Under the pieces are notes generated by a model. That model had not been told where the DNA came from and made no database searches. It worked only from the letters and a program-made list of their open reading frames with translations. The position numbers and the translations under genes are program-made. A stretch of 64,000 nt of DNA, taken from the NCBI RefSeq assembly GCF_014384895.1, contig NZ_JACRSQ010000010.1, positions 1-64,000 of the forward strand, given 5' to 3'. Shown piece by piece: positions 1 through 8,207 of the stretch. The number at the start of each line of letters is the position of its first letter. The stretch's first letter is position 1. This DNA comes from Bianquea renquensis. Lineage in GTDB: Bacteria; Bacillota; Clostridia; Lachnospirales; Bianqueaceae.

Positions 1-2
1 GC

Positions 3-20
3 CATATGTGTGGCCTCCTT
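3..20 (-). promoter_or_regulatory. Ribosome binding site and start codon of a leftward gene cut off by the window edge
   Basis: Read on the minus strand, an AAAGGAGG motif (about 13-20) is followed six to eight bases later by ATG (minus-strand start at position 5), so a leftward gene probably begins here and continues outside the window. Only the first one or two codons are visible, so nothing can be said about its product. Confidence 0.4.
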
Positions 21-155
21 TCTGAGAAATAATTTCCCAGATTCAATTCAACCACAAATGACGTATCAAAGTAAATCCCATTTTAAATCCCACTGTGGCA
101 CTTACTTTGGGAATTTACACGCTACAAAAAATTTATTCTTCTTAAGAAAAAGGCC

Positions 156-184
156 TTGACATTTTCCGCAATCCATGGTAAATT
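156..184 (+). promoter_or_regulatory. Sigma-A type promoter of the tRNA-Phe/tRNA-Lys pair
   Basis: A perfect TTGACA (156-161) is separated by 17 bases from TAAATT (179-184), and the tRNA begins at 206. This is the expected arrangement for a stable-RNA promoter. Confidence 0.75.
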
Positions 185-205
185 ATTAAACGTCAGTTTT
201 TTAGT

Positions 206-278
<73 letters not shown>

Positions 279-282
279 TTAT

Positions 283-355
283 GGGCCGCTAGCTCAGTCG
301 GTAGAGCACTGGACTTTTAATCCAGGTGTCTCGAGTTCGAACCTCGAGCGGCTCA
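283..355 (+). tRNA. tRNA-Lys (anticodon TTT)
   Basis: The 73-base cloverleaf has acceptor GGGCCGC/GCGGCTC (one G-T), anticodon stem CTGGA/TCCAG with loop CTTTTAA giving anticodon TTT, T arm TCGAG/CTCGA with loop TTCGAAC, and discriminator A. CCA is not encoded. It lies four bases after tRNA-Phe and is surely co-transcribed with it. Confidence 0.96.
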
Positions 356-363
356 TGAATGAC

Positions 364-405
364 AAAATCCGTTTGAATCATGGTGATGTTTCAGACGGAT
401 TTTTT
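364..405 (+). terminator. Rho-independent terminator after the tRNA pair
   Basis: AATCCGTTTGAA pairs with TTCAGACGGATT (one G-U pair) around a loop of about 11 bases and runs into six T residues. It separates the tRNA transcript from trmB, although read-through into trmB is possible because the gap is short. Confidence 0.85.
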
Positions 406-431
406 CTATGCGAAGAGGCGGAGGCGTACAT

Positions 432-1103
432 ATGCGGATACGATATCTCAAAAATACAGATGAGATCCTTGGCAATTCATCGGTGGTTGTTCATGATGCA
501 GAGACGCTGAAGGGGCAATGGAAGGAGTACTTTCGGGGAGACAGGACGCCCGATTATCCAAAGGCCCTTTACTTAGAGTTTGGCTGCGGAAAAGGAAAGT
601 TTCTGCGCCAGATGGCACAGAGGTACCCTGAGAATGCGTACATTGGCGTCGAGAAGATTTCCACCATTTTAGCGAGGGCGGCCATGGGAGCGGATGTGGA
701 AGATTACCCCAACCTTCGGCTTATGCGGGCAGACGTTCTGGAATTAGACCACGTTTTCGCCCCGGGAGAGGCAGATGGAATCTTTTTGAATTTCAGCGAC
801 CCTTGGCCAAAAGAACGGCACAGCAAGCGGCGGCTGACATCCTCCCGCTTTCTGGCGCTGTACGAGCGGCTATTAAAGCCGGAGGGAGAGCTGGAGTTCA
901 AGACGGACAATGACGCGCTCTTTGAATTTTCCATAGAGAGTCTGCGGCAGAACGGATGGGAAATCCTTTACGCCGTCGAGGACCTGCACAGCACCCCCTT
1001 GGGCCAGGACAACAGTATGACGGAGTATGAGGAAGCCTTTGCAGCCGCAGGAAAGGCCATCCACAAATTGTGTGCTAGAAAAAAGCCAACCTCCATTTTA
1101 TAG
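432..1103 (+). CDS. trmB: tRNA (guanine-N7-)-methyltransferase
   Basis: This enzyme transfers a methyl group from S-adenosylmethionine to N7 of guanine 46 in tRNA. The protein shows the TrmB layout: SAM-binding LEFGCGKGKFL near residue 50, IGVE at the end of the second strand, FLNFSDPWPKERHSKRRL (the FSDPWPKxRHxKRR signature) near 120-140, and the late FKTDN motif. The length of 223 residues matches the family. An in-frame ATG exists at 408, but the GGCGGAGG motif at about 416-423 sits correctly only for the ATG at 432, and MRIRYLKNTDEIL is a plausible native N-terminus. It follows a tRNA pair, a fitting though not functional neighbourhood. Confidence 0.95.
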   Translation: MRIRYLKNTDEILGNSSVVVHDAETLKGQWKEYFRGDRTPDYPKALYLEFGCGKGKFLRQMAQRYPENAYIGVEKISTILARAAMGADVEDYPNLRLMRADVLELDHVFAPGEADGIFLNFSDPWPKERHSKRRLTSSRFLALYERLLKPEGELEFKTDNDALFEFSIESLRQNGWEILYAVEDLHSTPLGQDNSMTEYEEAFAAAGKAIHKLCARKKPTSIL

Positions 1104-1110
1104 GGAAAGT

Positions 1111-2070
1111 TTATTTTGAAAATTCCGTCAGGATACACATGACGATGAAGATGACAACGGCAAAATAGTACGGTTTCATGCTGCCGCGGAGCGCAGAAAT
1201 AGGGGGGGCCTCTACGGGAGAGGGGGACAGAGGATCCTTGCGAAAGGCGGGAATATTGTCCTCTCGTTTTCCGTGGAGGAGTCCTAGCCGGCCGTTTAGG
1301 GAAAAGATTCCGCGCAGACATGCCAACGCCAAGGGTAAAGTGATAACGGTGAGGAATACCGATGATAGGACGGACGCCGAGTTCTGGGAAGTGGATACGC
1401 TGACGGAGAGGGACGATTGGAGATGGGCCGTAAAGTAGGCTAAGGTTACCTGCACGCCATTAATAATAAAATGGGCCAGCACCGATGCCCAGATGGAGTC
1501 AGCGCCGATTACCAGGAGAGAACAGAGAAATCCGAACACGAAGGCGTACACAAATTGCTGCATATTCATGTGCAGCATGCCAAAGTATAGGCCGTTTAGA
1601 AGGGCCGCCGTGTAGAGATTCACTCCGCGGTAGCCGGACAAAAAGATACCGCGGCAGGTAATTTCCTCGAAGAGGGCTGGGAAGACAGCCATCGTCAGAA
1701 GCAAAATCAAGTATGGAGTCTGTAATGTCGTGCTGAGAGAGTCATCCAAAAAATTATGAAAAGCTAAGCTGGACAGATAGGAGAGAAACATTAGAAACGG
1801 CTGAATCAAGAGAGAAAAAGCGATGATCAATAGAATTTGCCTGCAACGGATCGGGTGAAGTCTAAGGGTATGGCGGACCGGCTGCTTTGTATACTGGAAA
1901 TAAAATAGGATGGGGACGCCAAAGAGCAAGATATACCGCAGAAGGCTGACAAGGGTGCTGTCAATAGAGAAAGGGAGCAGACTGAGGATAAAGGATAAGG
2001 CAAAGCTTCCCAAAATAAAAATGATCATGATCCAGAGAGCAAATGTATTTGCCCTATGTACAGATTTCAT
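1111..2070 (-). CDS. CPBP-family (CAAX protease and bacteriocin-processing-like) intramembrane metalloprotease
   Basis: This is a multi-pass membrane protein of about 319 residues with some eight hydrophobic segments and the three CPBP signatures. These are FEEITCRGI (EExxxR, about 134-142), the FGMLH motif (about 163-167), and HFIIN (HxxxN, about 200-204); together they bind the catalytic metal within the membrane. Family members process prenylated or peptide substrates or give bacteriocin self-immunity. The substrate here cannot be read from the sequence. A longer frame reaches 2124, but TGGAGGATTTT directly precedes the ATG at 2070, which I take as the start. It ends 7 bases from trmB on the opposite strand. 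The last 60 residues form a charged, loosely conserved tail plus one more membrane segment. Confidence 0.85.
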   Translation of the reverse strand: MKSVHRANTFALWIMIIFILGSFALSFILSLLPFSIDSTLVSLLRYILLFGVPILFYFQYTKQPVRHTLRLHPIRCRQILLIIAFSLLIQPFLMFLSYLSSLAFHNFLDDSLSTTLQTPYLILLLTMAVFPALFEEITCRGIFLSGYRGVNLYTAALLNGLYFGMLHMNMQQFVYAFVFGFLCSLLVIGADSIWASVLAHFIINGVQVTLAYFTAHLQSSLSVSVSTSQNSASVLSSVFLTVITLPLALACLRGIFSLNGRLGLLHGKREDNIPAFRKDPLSPSPVEAPPISALRGSMKPYYFAVVIFIVMCILTEFSK

Positions 2071-2198
2071 AAAATCCTCCATTCTGGCGCGGCAGCGCCA
2101 ATTGATCCCGTGCGGCGCAGCCAAATCTGCGTCCAGCGATCAATTCTAATCTATCATAACAAATTAAATGGAAAAAAGCAATCAAAATTGACAATACC

Positions 2199-2228
2199 TT
2201 GAATGTTCCATTGCTTTTGTGATATAAT
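2199..2228 (+). promoter_or_regulatory. Promoter of thioredoxin gene
   Basis: TTGAAT (2199-2204), an 18-base spacer and a perfect TATAAT (2223-2228) lie about 80 bases ahead of the trxA start codon. Confidence 0.65.
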
Positions 2229-2310
2229 ATTCGTAAAGAGCAGCTTAAAATGCCGGAGGCCATTGACAGTTGAGAATGAGTCCATTGGGATGATAAAGGA
2301 GGAATGTAAT

Positions 2311-2628
2311 ATGGCACTTGCTTTTAATGATTCTAATTTTCAAGATGAGGTTTTGAATTCGGAGATTCCTGTGTTGGTAGATTTCTACGCGGATTGGTGT
2401 GGCCCCTGCAAAATGATGAGCCCTGTCGTAGACGAGCTGAGCAGAGAGTATGAAGGGCGGCTCAAAGTCGGAAAGGTAAACGTAGATGAGAATACAAACG
2501 TGGCGCAACAGTACCGGGTCATGAGCATACCTACCATATTGCTGATCAAGAATGGACAGGTAGTCGACCAAGTGGTGGGAGCAGTCCCCAAAGCCCAGCT
2601 GACGGGCAAGATCGACAGCATTTTATAG
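2311..2628 (+). CDS. trxA: Thioredoxin
   Basis: This small cytoplasmic dithiol oxidoreductase reduces protein disulfides using electrons from thioredoxin reductase. The 105-residue product has the standard length and fold motifs: VLVDFYADWCGPCKMM with the active-site WCGPC at about 29-33, the buried Asp in FYADW, and the cis-proline MSIPT loop near residue 75. The frame is open from 2203, but AAAGGAGGA (about 2295-2303) places translation start at the ATG at 2311, giving the classic MALAFNDSNF N-terminus. It is a monocistronic unit with its own promoter and a strong bidirectional terminator shared with the next gene. Thioredoxin reductase is not in the window. Confidence 0.97.
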   Translation: MALAFNDSNFQDEVLNSEIPVLVDFYADWCGPCKMMSPVVDELSREYEGRLKVGKVNVDENTNVAQQYRVMSIPTILLIKNGQVVDQVVGAVPKAQLTGKIDSIL

Positions 2629-2652
2629 CCACCCAGGCAGACGACAGTAAAA

Positions 2653-2687
2653 GGCCCAGCCACACATACCCAGAGTGTGGCTGGGCC
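2653..2687. terminator. Bidirectional terminator between trxA and the AI-2E-family gene
   Basis: A perfect 13-base inverted repeat (GGCCCAGCCACAC / GTGTGGCTGGGCC) with a nine-base loop lies between two convergent genes. T-rich sequence follows on the right and A-rich sequence precedes on the left. Confidence 0.8.
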
Positions 2688-2695
2688 AGCGATTT

Positions 2696-3994
2696 TCATT
2701 CCCTCTCGCGCTGTTCACTCTGTTCCCGTAACAACCGTTCCTGCTCCAAGGCATCTAGATCGTTCGAGGATTGGATGCCTTTTTTGTGGAGCCTCGACAA
2801 TATAAACCGGTTGACGAGAGTATACAGAACCGTAAAGATTGGAACGCCCAGCAGCATCCCCACAACACCGAACATCCCGCCGCCGATGATCACGGCAAAG
2901 ATAATCCAGAAGGGCTTTAAGCCTAAGGAGCCGCCGAGTATAGCTGGCCCCAGGACATTGCCGTCGAACTGTTGCAAGATCACGATCATGACGGCAAACC
3001 CGATGGCCGCCATAGGCGATGTCATAAAGATGATAAGGGCTGAAGGAATGGCGCCGATAAAGGGGCCAAAGTACGGGATCATATTGGTGATTCCCACAAT
3101 AAAACTGATTAATTCAGCGTAGGGCATACGGAAAATACGCATGAAGATAAAGCAGAGGAGGCCGATGATGAGAGAGTCAACCGCTTTTCCGATGAAGAAA
3201 CGGCGAAAGATCTCCATGGATTCGCTGGAGATGCTGATGATTCGCTGTGCAGCACTTTTTTTGAAGATGGCGTAGGTCATGCGCTTCAGAGAGCGGATGG
3301 CGCTCTCCCGGTTGTAAATCAGATAGATGGAGATGATGACGCCGACGACAAAATTGATGAATCCGTTGGCAAACCGAAAGGCAACTTGATAAAGCAGGGG
3401 CACGAAGTTTCGGATCATGTCCTGTACAACGTTCAGCGCCGTGGACAACTGCGTCGTGGCATAGTTAGCAATGTCTTCTGCCTTGATATAACTGCTGAGG
3501 GGCGTAGAATCCCAGTTTTCCGCGGTTTCTTTGATCCATTTGACGAGGTCGGTCACGGAGTTGGACAGCAATACAAACAAACTATTGATGCTCGCGCCCA
3601 GCTGCGGAATTACATAGACAAGGATTAGGACGAGAAGACCGAAAATGACGATATAGGTGATGGTCATGGACAGGACGCGAAACAGCCCTCGATGAGTCTT
3701 ATTGGACTGTACAAATCTGGCGGGAAGGCGAAGCTTCTTCTGTCGTTTCAGCCAAGCGAGGAGTTTTGCGAATCCAGTTTCCAAAAGTCGGACGGCTGGC
3801 GTCAGGAAGAAGGTGATGGCCAGCCCGATGATAAATGGACTTAACAACTTCAAAATAGTGCCAGCATAGTTTGTGGCCGCGTGGGTTTCGTGTACAAACT
3901 TATTGAAAATGATCGCAAAGGCGATACAGATCAAAACTAAAATAAACAATGGCAGATAGCGCAGGCTTTTACGCCTGAATTCCTGCTTATTCAT
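2696..3994 (-). CDS. AI-2E family transporter (PerM/UPF0118-like)
   Basis: This 432-residue polytopic inner-membrane protein belongs to the AI-2E exporter/PerM family. Members have been assigned to autoinducer-2 export, sodium/proton antiport or unknown transport, so the substrate here is open. It has an N-terminal hydrophobic pair, a long extracellular or amphipathic middle, and a C-terminal bundle of hydrophobic segments with the family signature NMIPYFGPFIGAIP around residue 315. The C-terminus is highly charged (QERLLREQSEQRERE-like). The gene is transcribed leftward and faces trxA across a shared terminator. The start ATG has an upstream GGAGGCATAC ribosome binding site. Nothing is truncated. 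Confidence 0.9.
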   Translation of the reverse strand: MNKQEFRRKSLRYLPLFILVLICIAFAIIFNKFVHETHAATNYAGTILKLLSPFIIGLAITFFLTPAVRLLETGFAKLLAWLKRQKKLRLPARFVQSNKTHRGLFRVLSMTITYIVIFGLLVLILVYVIPQLGASINSLFVLLSNSVTDLVKWIKETAENWDSTPLSSYIKAEDIANYATTQLSTALNVVQDMIRNFVPLLYQVAFRFANGFINFVVGVIISIYLIYNRESAIRSLKRMTYAIFKKSAAQRIISISSESMEIFRRFFIGKAVDSLIIGLLCFIFMRIFRMPYAELISFIVGITNMIPYFGPFIGAIPSALIIFMTSPMAAIGFAVMIVILQQFDGNVLGPAILGGSLGLKPFWIIFAVIIGGGMFGVVGMLLGVPIFTVLYTLVNRFILSRLHKKGIQSSNDLDALEQERLLREQSEQRERE

Positions 3995-4032
3995 GTATGC
4001 CTCCGTTCTGCCGCCACATGGGCAATCTCATC

Positions 4033-4629
4033 TCAGAACCATGTGCGGCGTTTGCGCTCCGTATTCCGTTCTTCCTGGACATGTTTGTACAGTTTCATCT
4101 TTTCATAGGTTTTGATGAATTTGCGGATCATCTCGCTAATCTCGTCTGCCTGATCCGCCGGTACCTTTAGCATGTAAAAAGTCTGTTTAAAAATTTCACC
4201 CTGCTCTTTCTTGATGGTAAGGACGATAAAGGTCTTTTTCTTTTTCTTTTGAATGCCGGTGGTGATAATCTGGCTCCAGGGCAAAAATTTATTGCTGTTG
4301 TAAACAAAGATCCCTTTATCGCTCATTGTCCAGAGAGCGGTGGAGTAGGGAAAGAAAGCAAAAAATGCCAGTCCGACGCATAGGCACAAGGGCAAGCTGA
4401 TCTCGGGGAAGAGAACCAGGCCCCCCAGAACCACCACATCATAGACGATGGCGGCGATCATAGCTAGGAGCAGCACGCCTGCCACGATGCGGCCGGCCAA
4501 AATCCACTTGCTATGTTCCTGAAAAACAAATAGTGCGTCTTTCTTCTGCGTTTTGTATTCCATCTTGGCCGCCACATTGCGCAGCGTCATGAAGAGAAAG
4601 AGAAAGAAGGCAATCAGGTTAAGCCACAT
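4033..4629 (-). CDS. Membrane protein of unknown function with PH-like C-terminal domain
   Basis: I do not recognise a named family with certainty. The 198-residue product has one N-terminal membrane helix, a cytoplasmic loop, two more hydrophobic helices at about 45-65 and 75-95, then a soluble beta-rich segment. That segment (GIFVYNSNKFLPWSQI, KKKKKTFIVLTIK) resembles the bacterial PH/DUF5673-type domains that follow two membrane helices, and a charged helix ends the protein. Its start codon lies six bases after the stop of the DivIVA-like gene, and its ribosome binding site (GGAGG) is inside that gene's end, so the two are translationally coupled. The pairing suggests a membrane-envelope role, but that is inference. 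Confidence 0.6.
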   Translation of the reverse strand: MWLNLIAFFLFLFMTLRNVAAKMEYKTQKKDALFVFQEHSKWILAGRIVAGVLLLAMIAAIVYDVVVLGGLVLFPEISLPLCLCVGLAFFAFFPYSTALWTMSDKGIFVYNSNKFLPWSQIITTGIQKKKKKTFIVLTIKKEQGEIFKQTFYMLKVPADQADEISEMIRKFIKTYEKMKLYKHVQEERNTERKRRTWF

Positions 4630-4634
4630 GGCGA

Positions 4635-5105
4635 CTATCCCTCCATCCCCAGATCCGTCAATTCCACAGCGGGCTCCTCCGGCACGCCCGGAAGCGGCGG
4701 GAGCTCCTCCTTGTCAGTGCCGAGTTTGGCCAAAAGAGCGTCCAGGTGATCAAAAATCTCCACCATATCCGTACAGCGAACAGCGACCAGATACTGCTGC
4801 AAGATCCGGTTATAATCCTGTTGGAATGCGATCAACTTTTGCCGGAGAGCAGTCGCCTTTTGCTTCACGTCCTCCAGCTCAGCAGCGGCGTCCTGTTTCA
4901 ACTTCTCCGCCTCGTCGTTGGCGGTCTTAATGACGGTGGCGGCCGTCAGCTGCGCATCCACCACGGCTTTCGTGATGGCATTTTCCTTTTTCTGATAGTC
5001 TGCCAGCTGTTGATCTTTTTTGCTGAGCGTCGCTTCGAGTTCACGGATGTATTGTTCGACCTCGGCGGGGTCGAGCCCTCGCCGCACGGTAGTAAATGAT
5101 TTCAT
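4635..5105 (-). CDS. DivIVA-like coiled-coil protein
   Basis: The 156-residue protein begins with a short segment (SFTTVRRGLDPAEVEQYI) that matches the DivIVA N-terminal membrane-curvature-sensing domain. A long heptad-rich coiled coil follows from about 25 to 105, then a Pro/Glu-rich acidic tail. DivIVA-family proteins self-assemble at cell poles and division septa and recruit partners. Short members like this in Clostridia have no fixed role. The frame opens at 5123, but AAGGAGG (minus strand, about 5113-5119) points to the ATG at 5105. It heads a two-gene leftward operon with the membrane protein at 4033-4629. A TATAAT on the minus strand at 5161-5166 is a likely -10. Confidence 0.75.
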   Translation of the reverse strand: MKSFTTVRRGLDPAEVEQYIRELEATLSKKDQQLADYQKKENAITKAVVDAQLTAATVIKTANDEAEKLKQDAAAELEDVKQKATALRQKLIAFQQDYNRILQQYLVAVRCTDMVEIFDHLDALLAKLGTDKEELPPLPGVPEEPAVELTDLGMEG

Positions 5106-5228
5106 GGATGGAACCTCCTTCAAGTCAGTGTGTTCTACAGTGAAACTAGCCTATACGGATATTATATCATACAAAGGGAGAGATTTTAATAGACTTTTTG
5201 TAAATTTCATAAATTTTCTCTCTATAAC

Positions 5229-5257
5229 TTGAAATACGGGGAAAAAACAGATACAAT
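5229..5257 (+). promoter_or_regulatory. Promoter of the 5.3-8.1 kb three-gene operon
   Basis: TTGAAA (5229-5234), 17 bases and TACAAT (5252-5257) precede the start at 5292. The promoter overlaps the upstream in-frame codons of that reading frame, which argues that those codons are not translated. Confidence 0.6.
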
Positions 5258-5291
5258 AAGGATATTCTACGAAAGGGGCGGGCAGGAAGAT

Positions 5292-5984
5292 ATGGAACAG
5301 GATAATTTCTCAAGATGGCGCAATAAAAAAGTAATGGTGTCGGGCAAAAAACGCACGGCCCTTGGGAGAATGGAGATCTTCCTGCCTCGCGGGGGACAGC
5401 CGGGGCGTTGTTATTACTCTGATGAGACGGAGCACGGGCTGGGGCCGGGACCGGTCCGCTTAAGCTTTGCTTTCGGGGATGCGTTTGCCTACCAAAATGG
5501 TCCTCTGGAATCGGAACAGCTGTTGTTTGGATCGCTGAATGTGTTTGAAGAATCAGAGTATATACCGGGCATGCCGCCGGTGGATATCGGCGCGATTTTG
5601 TTCCAGGACAGGGGAACCTTTAAGGTGGGAATCCGGCTGGCCTCGTCCATCCCACAAAAGCAGATCGTCATATACTGGTGGGCGGAGACACTGGAGGAGC
5701 TAGAGCCGGAGGAAAAGGACACGCCAACGGAGGCGGCCACAGAAGAGTTTTTCATTGAGAATGCGCCTAAATTTTTGCGCAAAGGTATGAAATATCAGTT
5801 TCAGTGTGCACTGCCAAAGGGGTATGATGGTCCTGTGCACTGGAAAGTGCTGGGGCAGGGCGGCGGCTCCATCGACCACAACGGGATGTATACGGCGCCA
5901 AATGTGCAGGGGGTGTTTCAGATTGAGGCATCGCTGGACGATCAGGAGAAGAAGACGACGGTGTATATCATGATTAAAGAATGA
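5292..5984 (+). CDS. Conserved hypothetical with C-terminal Ig-like domain
   Basis: Function unknown. The 230-residue soluble protein has no signal peptide or membrane segment. Residues 1-135 form a mixed beta domain (for example FGSLNVFEESEYIPGMPPVD). An acidic Glu/Pro/Thr linker at about 137-155 leads to a C-terminal domain of about 70 residues with the pattern VHWKVLGQGGGSIDHNGMYT and a final YIMIKE strand. This is the layout of bacterial Ig-like (BIG-type) domains that read 'x is not y; D-x-N-G-x-Y-x-A-P'. Start chosen at 5292 because the frame's earlier ATG overlaps the promoter. It is followed after 13 bases by the DUF3881-like gene and presumably co-translated with it. Confidence 0.55.
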   Translation: MEQDNFSRWRNKKVMVSGKKRTALGRMEIFLPRGGQPGRCYYSDETEHGLGPGPVRLSFAFGDAFAYQNGPLESEQLLFGSLNVFEESEYIPGMPPVDIGAILFQDRGTFKVGIRLASSIPQKQIVIYWWAETLEELEPEEKDTPTEAATEEFFIENAPKFLRKGMKYQFQCALPKGYDGPVHWKVLGQGGGSIDHNGMYTAPNVQGVFQIEASLDDQEKKTTVYIMIKE

Positions 5985-5997
5985 AGGGGGCGGCGGT

Positions 5998-6927
5998 TTG
6001 GTACGGTATTTTTCCGCCATTGGTATGAGCGATTACGTGGACCAGCGCAAGCTCGATGTATTCGTTCGCAACGTTTTGCAGGAACAGTCGAACCCCATAT
6101 ACCGGTATCGCGAACCAGGAACGGATACCGTCTATGTGGAAGTGAAAAAATATATGGGGGATTTCGCAGTCGCCCTTAGGGGAAAGAAAGAGGAGGATGG
6201 AAAGGTGAATATGAGCGTCATCCTTCCGACGGTTCAGGAGAGAACCTATTCCGTCCTGCTGGATTGGGAGATTGAGATGGATGACCCTCTTATAGCGTTT
6301 CTAATCGGGGAGGAAGAGGGGACAGGCGCCCAGCTTGAGATTTCACTTTTGGATTTGGTTGAGTGCTTGATGGAAAAGCCAGCAGACGCAGGGGATTCCC
6401 TTATTGCCGCCTTTTATGCCCTCTCAACCGAGGGAAAAATCCTGCTCAATGTGGAGAGATCCCAGGAGGACGAGGAGGCGTACCGAAGCGAGGAGGAATG
6501 GCGCCGGCAGATGTTGAAGCGGGCGCGGGAAGGGGACGAGGAGGCTCTCGAAGAGCTAAAGGCAGATTCCCTCGCCATGGAGGAGGATATCCTTGAACGC
6601 CTGGAGGAGGAGGACATCTACAGCATTCTGGAGGGCATCTTCCTGCCGGCCAGCGAGGAGCTGCTAGGAGTCTATACCATCATGGGAACGATCCTTGAAA
6701 GCGAAAAGGTCTTGAATCCTTATACGGAGGAATGGGTGTATCGGCTGCTGCTGAACGTGATGGGGTTGAATCTCACGCTCTTCATCAATCCCAAAGATTT
6801 AGTTGGCGAGCCGCTTCAGGGAATGCGGTTCCTGGGCACAGGTCTACTGCAGGGGGCGGTCAGCTGGGGCCTAACCCAATTTCGGCAGAAGGCGCAAGAT
6901 ATGTTCTCAGAGGATTCCAATGAATAA
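5998..6927 (+). CDS. DUF3881-like hypothetical protein
   Basis: The 309-residue protein opens with VRYFSAIGMSDYVDQRKLD, which fits the DUF3881 family found mainly in Lachnospiraceae and relatives; no function is established for it. It shows no membrane segment until a weakly hydrophobic stretch near the C-terminus (YRLLLNVMGLNLTLFINP). A strongly acidic central section (Glu-rich, about 160-210) is the most striking composition. It starts at TTG, with AAGGGGGCGG as ribosome binding site directly after the preceding stop codon, and overlaps the start of the MFS gene by eight bases. The tight packing with an Ig-like protein and a transporter suggests one transcript, but not an obvious shared pathway. 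Confidence 0.6.
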   Translation: MVRYFSAIGMSDYVDQRKLDVFVRNVLQEQSNPIYRYREPGTDTVYVEVKKYMGDFAVALRGKKEEDGKVNMSVILPTVQERTYSVLLDWEIEMDDPLIAFLIGEEEGTGAQLEISLLDLVECLMEKPADAGDSLIAAFYALSTEGKILLNVERSQEDEEAYRSEEEWRRQMLKRAREGDEEALEELKADSLAMEEDILERLEEEDIYSILEGIFLPASEELLGVYTIMGTILESEKVLNPYTEEWVYRLLLNVMGLNLTLFINPKDLVGEPLQGMRFLGTGLLQGAVSWGLTQFRQKAQDMFSEDSNE

Positions 6928-8101
6928 CGAGACAACATTGCGGATTAAGTTTGCAATCTTACAGGTTGCCTATTGGTGCGCTTACGCATCCTTTACCTCA
7001 TTTGCGACGTCCCTGCTGCTATATGGGGGAACCCCTGTCACCATCATCGGAACGGCCGTGGCCTTTCAGACCGGCGGCGCGTTTTTAGGGCAGATGGTCC
7101 TGAGCGTCCTGTGTGACCGGCGGAAAACCAATAAGTGGATTTTTGTCATCGCAAGCGCTGTGACAATGCTTGCGTATGGCCTTGTGTATACCTTTCGGAC
7201 GACCTCATGGGTGATTCTGTGTTTTGCCCTGCTAGGCTTTGTTCAGCAGCCGTCTACGTCGGTGCTGGATACCTGGATTCTGAAGCGCTGTCAGAATCCG
7301 AACCAAGTGTATGGACCCATCCGGTCGACTGGCTCCTTTGCCTTTGCCCTCTTTACTGGCGTGTATGGAGGAATTCTGAACAGCCGGGGGTATGGAATCA
7401 TGCCTGCGGTGGCGGGCATCTTTTTAGCGCTGGCGGTGACAGTGGCCTGTATCACACCTGATGCCCCGAGGGAAAGCTATCAAACGCGACAAAAAAAGGA
7501 GGGGCCGAGTGGAAAGGAAAGTATCCAGATGCTCCTCCGAAATCGGGCTGTCCTTTTTTTGCTGGCGACAGTCTTTTTGGTAGGCATTGGAATCACCTGT
7601 CTGATCAATCTGATGCCAGTGATTTTAGAATCCGTGGGAGGCAACGTGTCCCATCAGGGAATCGCACTCCTGGTCAGCGCCATGCTTGAGGTGCCGTTTT
7701 TATTCCTCTCGGTGAAGATGACACGCCTCGATCCCATCAAGCGGATTTTGCTCTCCACACTGATCGCCAGCCTGTCAATGATAGGGATTCATTTAGCCAG
7801 GGCGAGCTGGATGGTGATCGTCTGTGCAGGTCTTCGGGGAGCGCATTATGGACTCTTTCTGCCGAGTATGCGCCAGGCATTTTATGATTGCTCCCCGGCG
7901 GAATTGCAGACGACAACCCAGAGTGCCGGCGATGCGCTGTACAGCTGCCTGGCCGGTGTCATCGGCAATAATGGGGCAAGCCTGCTCATCGCGGCCAGAG
8001 GGGTTCCCTTTATGGGGCTGTGCATGGCGGGATTTGAAATCGTGGCGGCGGCGCTGATCGGAATCTATCTGTGGTGCAAGCGGCGGAGCTTTCGGAGGTA
8101 A
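6920..8101 (+). CDS. MFS transporter (LacY/nucleoside-H+ symporter-like)
   Basis: This 393-residue integral membrane protein has about twelve hydrophobic segments in two halves and belongs to the major facilitator superfamily. The motif CDRRKTNKWIF after segment 2 matches the loop 2-3 motif region (usually G-x-x-x-D-R-x-x-R-R). The arrangement resembles the MFS_1_like group that includes sugar and nucleoside proton symporters. Substrate and direction cannot be read. Its ATG overlaps the end of the DUF3881-like gene, so it is the third gene of that operon. A charged GPSGKESIQ-containing central loop near 195 separates the two six-helix halves. It converges on the nitrilase-like gene with about 100 bases between them. 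Confidence 0.85.
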   Translation: MNNETTLRIKFAILQVAYWCAYASFTSFATSLLLYGGTPVTIIGTAVAFQTGGAFLGQMVLSVLCDRRKTNKWIFVIASAVTMLAYGLVYTFRTTSWVILCFALLGFVQQPSTSVLDTWILKRCQNPNQVYGPIRSTGSFAFALFTGVYGGILNSRGYGIMPAVAGIFLALAVTVACITPDAPRESYQTRQKKEGPSGKESIQMLLRNRAVLFLLATVFLVGIGITCLINLMPVILESVGGNVSHQGIALLVSAMLEVPFLFLSVKMTRLDPIKRILLSTLIASLSMIGIHLARASWMVIVCAGLRGAHYGLFLPSMRQAFYDCSPAELQTTTQSAGDALYSCLAGVIGNNGASLLIAARGVPFMGLCMAGFEIVAAALIGIYLWCKRRSFRR

Positions 8102-8207
8102 TCCCTAAAGTCTACCTACATAAAATTTTGCTTTGCAGCGTGCCCGTCGGGAAGTTTTCGTTGCCATATGATACATCAGTTCGGAATTTGGAAGTTGTAG
8201 TCACGCC

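Noticed and set aside
5229..5291. Upstream in-frame start for the hypothetical at 5292
   Set aside because: The region contains the -35 and -10 boxes of the gene's own promoter, so it is unlikely to be translated.
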